Below, one piece after another: positions 55,511-64,000 of a DNA stretch of 64,000 nt. The stretch is taken from contig NZ_CP029684.2 of the NCBI RefSeq assembly GCF_004102045.2, positions 124,001-188,000 on the forward strand, in the 5' to 3' direction. Below the pieces are notes generated by a model. It searched no databases, was not told the origin of the DNA, and saw only the letters and a program-made list of their open reading frames with translations. The position numbers and the translations under genes were made by a program. The stretch comes from Oenococcus sicerae (GTDB taxonomy: Bacteria > Bacillota > Bacilli > Lactobacillales > Lactobacillaceae). Position 1 is the first letter of the stretch. Each line of letters starts with the position of its first letter.

Positions 55511-55954
55511 TCATCCCCTCAGTCCAGGAACAGTCAAAATACGATTTACAGTGTGATTAATTTTCTGCATTAGATCATCTTGATCCTGCTCGGATCGAGA
55601 AAACTTCTTAAGATCAACTGTCTTTGAATTCGTTTCCAAAGAGGCTGTCATGTCTTTGGTCGCAGCTACATAAGCCCTAAAATAATCGACTAGATTACTT
55701 TTCAGGCCCAACAGTTGAACCGGAGCTGCCAAAGTGGATAAGTGATCAGCTGCCCTTTGATAGCCGTCGTTTGCATCCATGAATTCAGCTAAAATTGCTT
55801 TAAAATCAAGATCGGACATTTCTGAAAGTGTTTTATCATTCAGAGCTGTTCTCAGCTTGCTGTAAAAGGGTGCGACTTTGGCATTCGTATCATCTATTGC
55901 ATTTAAAAAATTTTGCAGTCCTTGTGCAAATTGTTGTGGTTTAACTGGTTTCAT
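55511..55954 (-). CDS. Uncharacterised helical protein
   Basis: A 147-residue protein, mostly predicted helical with heptad-like spacing of hydrophobics (LQNFLNAIDDTNAKVAPFY, LKSNLVDYFRAYVAATKDM), with no Cys and no membrane segment. It sits between the P-type ATPase gene (four bases upstream) and sprT (three bases downstream), so the three probably form one operon under the manganese riboswitch. No family is recognised. Confidence 0.7.
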   Translation of the reverse strand: MKPVKPQQFAQGLQNFLNAIDDTNAKVAPFYSKLRTALNDKTLSEMSDLDFKAILAEFMDANDGYQRAADHLSTLAAPVQLLGLKSNLVDYFRAYVAATKDMTASLETNSKTVDLKKFSRSEQDQDDLMQKINHTVNRILTVPGLRG

Positions 55955-55958
55955 ATGA

Positions 55959-58625
55959 CTACTTCTTCTTTAAAATAAGACGCTCGAATAATTTTACTAC
56001 TTCAACAACTATGACGATTGAAAATGAAGCAGCTAAAACAATTAACCATTGATGAGAATTGAGGTCGGAAACGTGGAACAGTCCGTTTAGCCCAGGTATC
56101 AAGACGACGATCGCCATAGAAAGTAGGCTGAATAAAATGGCAAAATTAAAGTATTTATTAGCAAAAGGATTGACTTTAAAAATTGACTGATAAATAGATT
56201 TAACATTGAAAGCATTCACTAACTGCATTAATCCAAGCGTCATAAAGGCCATTGTCAGCGCATCCAAATGAACCAATTCATTATTACCGGCATGATCTGG
56301 ATACGCAAGTGCCAACGCATAAACACTTAATACAGTCAAAGATTGAACGATTCCCTGCCAAATAATGGCACTGCCAACACCACCGGACAAAAAACTTGAT
56401 TCTTTGCCGCGCGGCTGGCGATCCATAATACCTGGTTCTGCCGGTTCCAGTCCCAAAGCAATCGCTGGAAAAGTATCGGTCACTAAATTAATCCAAAGGA
56501 TCATCACTGGCACAAACAAATTCCAACCCAAAATAGTCATCACAAATAACGTCATAACCTCGGCCAAATTTGAGGAAAGCAAATATTGTAATGCTTTTTG
56601 AATATTAGAGAAAACGGTTCGCCCTTCTTTAACGGCGTTCACGATCGTCGCGAAATTATCATCAGCGAGAACCATATCAGAAGCTCCCTTAGAAACCTCG
56701 GTACCCGTAATACCCATTGCAATACCGATATCAGCCGCTTTTAATGCCGGTGCATCGTTCACACCATCCCCTGTCATCGCGACCGTCTTACCGCGTTTTT
56801 GCCAAGCATTTACGATTTTAACCTTATGCTCTGGCGCAACTCGTGCGTAAACACTGTACTGAGCAACTTTGTCTTCAAATTGTTCATCCGGAATTTGGTC
56901 CAATTGGGCTCCGGTAATGATCGCCTCTGGTCCTTGCTGAGCAGTCAGAATACCTAAGCGGCGAGCAATTGCTGCCGCCGTATCCTTATGGTCTCCAGTA
57001 ATCATAATCGGACGAATACCAGCTTGGCGAGCTTGTTCAACCGCTTGCGCCACCTCCGGCCTTTCTGGATCGATCATAGCGACGAAACCTACGAAAACAA
57101 GATCTTTTTCAACAGCTTTGCTGGTTAATCGACCCGGAACTTCCTTGACATTTTGATAAGCAAAAGCTAACACTCGTAAAGCTTGTTGAGCCAATTCGTG
57201 ATTAATCGTCAGCAATTGCTGACGATTTTCTTCGGTCAAAGCCACAGCCTTACCATTTAAATCAATTTTAGAAGTTCGCCGTAACAATTCATCTGGAGCT
57301 CCTTTAACCGTAATTAAATATTGAGCAGCATTTTTGTTAACGGTTGTCATTAATTTACGTTCCGAATCAAACGGAATCTCAGCCACGCGCGGCATCTTGT
57401 CAAATAACCGTTCAAGATCCTGATCCTGTTTTTCATTAAAACTGATCAGTGCTGTTTCAGTCGGGTCGCCCAGTAATCCATCTTCGGTCATCTTGGTATC
57501 GTTATTCAAAGCCATGACGACAGCTAATTTTTCAGCTGCCGCATTTTTTTGGATCGGATCAACGGCATCGAAAATCTGATTATTGACAACATATTTTTCG
57601 ACTGTCATCTTGTTTTGTGTCAAAGTACCAGTCTTATCGGAGCCAATAATTTCTGTTGAACCAAGCGTCTCAACAGCAGCTAAGCGACGCATTAAAGCAT
57701 TTTTCTTGGCCAAACGGCCAGTGCCCAGCGCTAGTGTAATCGTCACAATAGCTGGCAAACCTTCGGGAATGGCAGCAACCGCAATACTGATAGCTGTCAA
57801 TAACATATTGATCCAGGATTCAGCTCCTTTGATCATACCGATCGCAAAAACAATCACAGAAATAAATAAGATCAGATAAGTTAAGCTTTTTCCCAACTGT
57901 TTTAAATTAATTTGCAAAGGTGTGGCTGTCTCGTCGGTCTGTTCAAGCATGCTGGCAATGTGGCCTACCTCAGTCTTCATACCTGTCGCGACGATCATGC
58001 CGACTGCGCGGCCGTAAGTAACATTCGTATTCATAAAAGCCATGTTATGACGATCACCGATGCCAGGATTCTTAGCCTTTAAAATTGCTGCACTTTTTTC
58101 AACTGGAACTGATTCACCGGTTAAAGCAGCTTCTTCTATTTTCAACGAATTAACTTCAATCAGCCGTAAGTCAGCCGGTACAATATCACCAGCTTCAAGT
58201 AACACAATATCGCCCGCAACAAGCTGATCGGCCGGAACCGAAACAACCTTCCCACCACGACGTACATTTGCATTTGGTGTCGACATTTTCTTTAGAGCCG
58301 CAATAGCATCTTCAGCTTTCGATTCTTGAAAAACACCAAAAATTGCATTTAAAATGACCACTAGCAATATAAAAACAGCATCAACAACTTCACCGGTCAT
58401 CGCTGCAATAACTGCTGCTACAGCCAAGATCGCAATCATAAAATCTTTGAACTGATTTACAAATTTTTGTAAAAGTGTCGTTTTCTTAGCTTGGTTCAAA
58501 GCATTGGGGCCATCTGAAAGCAAGCGGTCTTGTGCCATTTTCTCACTCAGACCTCGTTGTGAATCGGATGAAAATTGAACTAAAAGTTCCTTAATATTCT
58601 GGTTATAAAATTTATTTTCAGACAA
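55959..58625 (-). CDS. Cation-transporting P-type ATPase (P2A-like), manganese/calcium exporter
   Basis: An 888-residue P-type ATPase. It has an N-terminal cation-ATPase domain, the PEGLPAIV helix in TM4, phosphorylation motif SDKTGTLTQN, KGAPDELL nucleotide site, TGDGVNDAPALKAADIGIAMG hinge, and about ten membrane segments. Sequence class suggests Ca2+, but a yybP-ykoY riboswitch precedes it, so Mn2+ export is likely, as for lactococcal YoaB. The start is TTG 58625 with AAGGAG nine bases upstream. Confidence 0.92.
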   Translation of the reverse strand: MSENKFYNQNIKELLVQFSSDSQRGLSEKMAQDRLLSDGPNALNQAKKTTLLQKFVNQFKDFMIAILAVAAVIAAMTGEVVDAVFILLVVILNAIFGVFQESKAEDAIAALKKMSTPNANVRRGGKVVSVPADQLVAGDIVLLEAGDIVPADLRLIEVNSLKIEEAALTGESVPVEKSAAILKAKNPGIGDRHNMAFMNTNVTYGRAVGMIVATGMKTEVGHIASMLEQTDETATPLQINLKQLGKSLTYLILFISVIVFAIGMIKGAESWINMLLTAISIAVAAIPEGLPAIVTITLALGTGRLAKKNALMRRLAAVETLGSTEIIGSDKTGTLTQNKMTVEKYVVNNQIFDAVDPIQKNAAAEKLAVVMALNNDTKMTEDGLLGDPTETALISFNEKQDQDLERLFDKMPRVAEIPFDSERKLMTTVNKNAAQYLITVKGAPDELLRRTSKIDLNGKAVALTEENRQQLLTINHELAQQALRVLAFAYQNVKEVPGRLTSKAVEKDLVFVGFVAMIDPERPEVAQAVEQARQAGIRPIMITGDHKDTAAAIARRLGILTAQQGPEAIITGAQLDQIPDEQFEDKVAQYSVYARVAPEHKVKIVNAWQKRGKTVAMTGDGVNDAPALKAADIGIAMGITGTEVSKGASDMVLADDNFATIVNAVKEGRTVFSNIQKALQYLLSSNLAEVMTLFVMTILGWNLFVPVMILWINLVTDTFPAIALGLEPAEPGIMDRQPRGKESSFLSGGVGSAIIWQGIVQSLTVLSVYALALAYPDHAGNNELVHLDALTMAFMTLGLMQLVNAFNVKSIYQSIFKVNPFANKYFNFAILFSLLSMAIVVLIPGLNGLFHVSDLNSHQWLIVLAASFSIVIVVEVVKLFERLILKKK

Positions 58626-58655
58626 AATAAAAGACTCCTTTCAAATTGAAATTAT

Positions 58656-58751
58656 ATGAGTCTCACTGTTTAAGGGTCACCAGGGTTCATTGTCGCCCGT
58701 GTAACTTGGATTTCCCGCGCATCAAGCAATGATCCGCCGTTACTCCCTCAT
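58656..58751 (-). promoter_or_regulatory. yybP-ykoY manganese riboswitch
   Basis: On the minus strand P1 is ATGAG (58747-58751) with CTCAT (58656-58660). The conserved L1 sequence GGAGTA follows P1 directly, ACCCTGGTGACCC lies in the second leg, and GTGAGA precedes the 3' side of P1. The topology equals that of the crystallised lactococcal riboswitch. AGACTC (58658-58663) can alternatively pair with GAGTCT (58632-58637), which covers the Shine-Dalgarno and is followed by a T-rich stretch. Mn2+-stabilised P1 would prevent this and turn expression on. -10 TATAAT is at 58763-58768. Confidence 0.85.
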
Positions 58752-58796
58752 TTAATATGTTAATTATACCGAAAAGTACTATTTTTTAATCAGGCT

Positions 58797-59666
58797 TCAC
58801 ACTTGTTTCTCATAGAAGTTACCCCAAGTGTGATCAACTTTCCACATCGATGCAAAAGCTTTATCATCAGCTTCATGCACCGCTTCACGTAATTCATATC
58901 GCTCTTCAAGCGTGATGACTGTAAAAATAACATGTTTCGAATCGTGCAGATAGCCGCCAGATGCATCATCTAAGACCGTAATGCCGCGACGAAGGTGTGC
59001 TTGGATCGAATCAACCATTTGTTCTTTATTATTCGTCACGATCATGACCTGCATCTGCTGCTGCTGAGTATAAGCAATCGAAGTCATCCAAGCTGAAACG
59101 ACAATTCCTATAATCGAATAAAATGCATATTTCCAACCATGTTGCAGTCCAGATCCAACCATAATAATCGAATTAAAAGCAATGTTGATTGGAAAAACTT
59201 TGATATTCCAAAAACGTTTGCCAAGAATTTCAAAGATATCAAGTCCACCGGTTGCCACGCCATTTTTCAAAGCAAAACCAGTCGCAAAGCCATTGATCGC
59301 GCCACCGAAAATTGCACACATTAGTGGATCAGAAATCAATGGTTTGACTGGAGCTGCAATAATATCGATAAACAACGAGGAACAAGCGATGGCAACAATT
59401 TCAAAAAAAGCCAAACGATGGCTGATAATTGCCCAAGCCAGAATTGTCATCGGAATATTGACGATCAAAATAACTAGCGGTAGCGCATTAGCAGAGAAAA
59501 AATAACTGATCAATTGGCCCAAACCGTTAAAGCCGCTAGAATAGATATTTCCAGGTTTCCAAAAAAAATTCATTGCCACCGCAACCAAAATGCCATATAA
59601 AAGCGCTGCACCCGCTCGAGCGACAATTGCATGTTTAGATAAATAATTTCGAAGTTGATCCATCAT
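58797..59666 (-). CDS. YitT family membrane protein
   Basis: A 289-residue protein with five or six membrane segments (about residues 12-190; AGAALLYGILVAVAMNFFWKPG, GGAINGFATGFALKNGVATGGLDI) and a C-terminal cytoplasmic DUF2179 domain (QMQVMIVTNNKEQMVDSIQ to FYEKQV). YitT proteins are widespread in Firmicutes; the transport substrate is unknown. It is downstream of the pyridoxal kinase gene on the same strand. Confidence 0.9.
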   Translation of the reverse strand: MMDQLRNYLSKHAIVARAGAALLYGILVAVAMNFFWKPGNIYSSGFNGLGQLISYFFSANALPLVILIVNIPMTILAWAIISHRLAFFEIVAIACSSLFIDIIAAPVKPLISDPLMCAIFGGAINGFATGFALKNGVATGGLDIFEILGKRFWNIKVFPINIAFNSIIMVGSGLQHGWKYAFYSIIGIVVSAWMTSIAYTQQQQMQVMIVTNNKEQMVDSIQAHLRRGITVLDDASGGYLHDSKHVIFTVITLEERYELREAVHEADDKAFASMWKVDHTWGNFYEKQV

Positions 59667-59681
59667 AATTTAGTAAACCAC

Positions 59682-60509
59682 TTAATTAATTGCCCAATGA
59701 TTAATCGGTCCAAATTTATGGCCAACTTGAATCGTGTTTGCAATGGCTTGGTGTGTTGCCTTTTTAGCAATATCGATCGATGCCTTGATCGAGTTCCCTT
59801 TGGCTATCTCAGCCGTAATAATTGCAGAAAAAGTGTCCCCTGTTCCATTAATATGTTCTGTTTCGATATAATTTGCACGCAAAGTATAGCGACTACCATC
59901 GGCTAGCAAAACATAATCAGAAACTGTTTTACCCTCAAAATTGTCGCCATGGTAGCCTTTAATAATAACATTTTGAGTTCCAAATCCTTGAATTTTCTGT
60001 GCAGCTCTCGCAACATCATTTTCATTCTCAAAATCAAAACCCACAATAGCCTGTGCTTCAGAATAATTAGGCGTCGCAACCGTTGCCAAAGGTAGTAATA
60101 TATCTCTCACAGTATCAATTGCCTGATCCTCGAGTAATTTAGCACCATGTTTTGTTGTTATGACTGGATCAACGATCAGCGGACCAAAATTGACCCGCCT
60201 GTAATTTTTAGCTACATTTAAAATTAATTCACTATTAGCTAACATACCAGTTTTCGCAGATCGAATGTGAAAATCGTCGGCAATCGCTTTGAACTGAGCA
60301 TCAATAAAATCTAAAGGAAATTGATGACCGGCACTAATGCCATAGGAATTTCCCGCAACCGCTGCCACCAAAATAGACATGCCATAAACATTTCGTACAA
60401 AAAAAGAATGCAGATCAGCTTGAGCACCAGCTGATCCATCGGAATCTGAACCCGCAATCGTAACAACTTGCGGAAAAGAATTGTATGTAAGAGTCTGCAT
60501 GTTTATCAT
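59682..60509 (-). CDS. PfkB-type pyridoxal/hydroxymethylpyrimidine kinase
   Basis: A 275-residue kinase. The N-terminal segment is VVTIAGSDSDGSAGAQADLHSF and the C-terminal ATP/catalytic segment is EHINGTGDTFSAIITAEIAKG. It belongs to the ThiD/PdxK group and phosphorylates pyridoxal-like B6 vitamers or hydroxymethylpyrimidine; no other thiamine genes are near, so B6 salvage is favoured. The start is uncertain: ATG 60509 or 60500, or GTG 60533, which would overlap the upstream gene by 17 bases. Confidence 0.85.
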   Translation of the reverse strand: MINMQTLTYNSFPQVVTIAGSDSDGSAGAQADLHSFFVRNVYGMSILVAAVAGNSYGISAGHQFPLDFIDAQFKAIADDFHIRSAKTGMLANSELILNVAKNYRRVNFGPLIVDPVITTKHGAKLLEDQAIDTVRDILLPLATVATPNYSEAQAIVGFDFENENDVARAAQKIQGFGTQNVIIKGYHGDNFEGKTVSDYVLLADGSRYTLRANYIETEHINGTGDTFSAIITAEIAKGNSIKASIDIAKKATHQAIANTIQVGHKFGPINHWAIN

Positions 60510-60516
60510 CAAAAAT

Positions 60517-61011
60517 CTAGAATTTGTTTCCACCTTTTAATTCCAAATATGTCATAGCCGTAGATGCCACTAGAGCAGCCAAAATATCGTCAATATACAC
60601 ATTGATCGAGTCTTTTTTATCATTTAAAACGCCGATCAAGCCAGGTTTTTCATTATCCAACCAGCCATAATGAACAACAGCCGCAGCACTAAATTGAGAA
60701 GCCAAACCAATAGCTAAAATTTCATCAACGTTATGGCCATTAGCATCTCGAGCGAGTCTAGCCTTCAAGGGCTGGGAATCAGGCATTGTTTCAGCCAAAG
60801 CGTCTAAATATAGTCCGGTTAAAATGATATCGTTAACCTCATCGCGCTTCAGAACAAGATTAAAAGCATTCTTAACAGTTACTGTGTCAGCTACGAAATG
60901 ATAGTGCTGCTGCAAGAAAACGCTCGTTAAGTCATAAATATCTTGTAAATCAACACCTCGTTCACTTAACTGGTGAACACTTGCTAATGCTAAATCAGAA
61001 TAATCACTCAT
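60517..61011 (-). CDS. Phosphatidylglycerophosphatase A-related protein (YutG-like)
   Basis: A 164-residue soluble protein matching the PgpA-like domain of Firmicutes YutG (LTSVFLQQHYHFVADTVTVKNAFNLVLKRDEV; NDKKDSINVYIDDILAALVAS). The membrane segments of Gram-negative PgpA are absent. Such proteins are annotated as phosphatidylglycerophosphatases, but activity is uncertain. ATG 61011 matches the family start; an open frame extends 20 codons more. TATAAT-like boxes lie upstream. Confidence 0.8.
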   Translation of the reverse strand: MSDYSDLALASVHQLSERGVDLQDIYDLTSVFLQQHYHFVADTVTVKNAFNLVLKRDEVNDIILTGLYLDALAETMPDSQPLKARLARDANGHNVDEILAIGLASQFSAAAVVHYGWLDNEKPGLIGVLNDKKDSINVYIDDILAALVASTAMTYLELKGGNKF

Positions 61012-61140
61012 GTAATAAATATAATACTCTTTTTCCCTGATATGTTTGCCATGGCCACCTCGATCTCTCAATTATAAGCAGATAGGCAGTCGACCAGTCA
61101 AAGTTGTCAGGCTTGCTGACAAAAAACGATCAAAATGGAC

Positions 61141-61166
61141 AAAAAAAATCACCCAAACCGGGTGAT
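61141..61166 (-). terminator. rRNA operon terminator
   Basis: ATCACCC (61148-61154) and GGGTGAT (61160-61166) form a 7-bp stem. On the minus strand it is followed by seven T, 11 bases past the 5S. Confidence 0.85.
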
Positions 61167-61176
61167 CACTTGCATC

Positions 61177-61289
<113 letters not shown>

Positions 61290-61365
61290 TCAGTACTTAC
61301 GCACTGATAACCGAATAGTAATTAAAAATCTCATCATTCAAGCAATTGAACCAAACCACTTACTT

Positions 61366-64000
<2,635 letters not shown>

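Overview
The window reads as chromosomal DNA of a low-to-moderate GC lactic acid bacterium of the Leuconostoc/Oenococcus group. Oenococcus is most likely. Three points favour it: the grpE-dnaK-dnaJ cluster has no hrcA and carries CtsR-type repeats at its promoter, dnaJ is a short form without a zinc finger, and the gene set is that of a fermentative organism with L-2-hydroxyacid dehydrogenases, acetoin reductase and CcpA cre sites. There is no 16S sequence here, so the genus is an inference. I see no insertion sequence, prophage, CRISPR array or plasmid module.

Layout. 1-6.4 kb: housekeeping and metabolic genes (UPF0173 hydrolase, yajC, tgt, an L-2-hydroxyacid dehydrogenase, quinone oxidoreductase, esterase, phosphatase). 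6.4-9.1 kb: a leader-controlled operon of a PfoR-type membrane protein and the branched-chain aminotransferase. 9.1-18.4 kb: MarR regulator with a small membrane protein, aldehyde dehydrogenase with a cre-embedded promoter, a pair of TagE-like glycosyltransferases, guanine deaminase and an S9 peptidase. 18.4-29.7 kb: dnaJ-dnaK-grpE, ribF-truB, the fusA-rpsG-rpsL (str) operon, rarA and a YigZ gene. 29.75-30 kb: a 6S RNA. 30-36.8 kb: MarR/MFS pair, secA, comFC-comFA. 36.9-41 kb: a galactitol-type PTS with a split PRD regulator. 41-46.4 kb: a second hydroxyacid dehydrogenase, luxS, acetoin reductase, a MetE-like gene under a methionine T-box, and a tRNA-Ser-like element. 46.4-53.1 kb: ppdK with a CBS-domain regulator, then a cysteine operon (cysK-like, metB-like, cysE) behind a Cys-rich leader peptide. 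53.2-61 kb: GT8 glycosyltransferase, tRNA-Leu, hpf, sprT, a P-type ATPase under a manganese riboswitch, YitT, pyridoxal kinase, PgpA-like. 61.1-64 kb: 5S and most of a 23S rRNA on the minus strand.

The strongest signal is regulatory. Three amino-acid operons each carry a different sensing leader. A 25-residue leader peptide with nine Ile/Leu/Val codons out of ten precedes mutually exclusive hairpins and a terminator ahead of the branched-chain operon. A 26-residue leader peptide with two Cys-Cys-Cys runs and a terminator precedes the cysteine operon. A T-box with an AUG specifier candidate precedes the MetE-like gene. Both leader peptides are too short for routine gene calling. A second thread is the loss of cysteine zinc sites in Tgt, DnaJ, SecA and SprT, set against intact cysteine motifs in ComFA, ComFC and the MetE-like enzyme.
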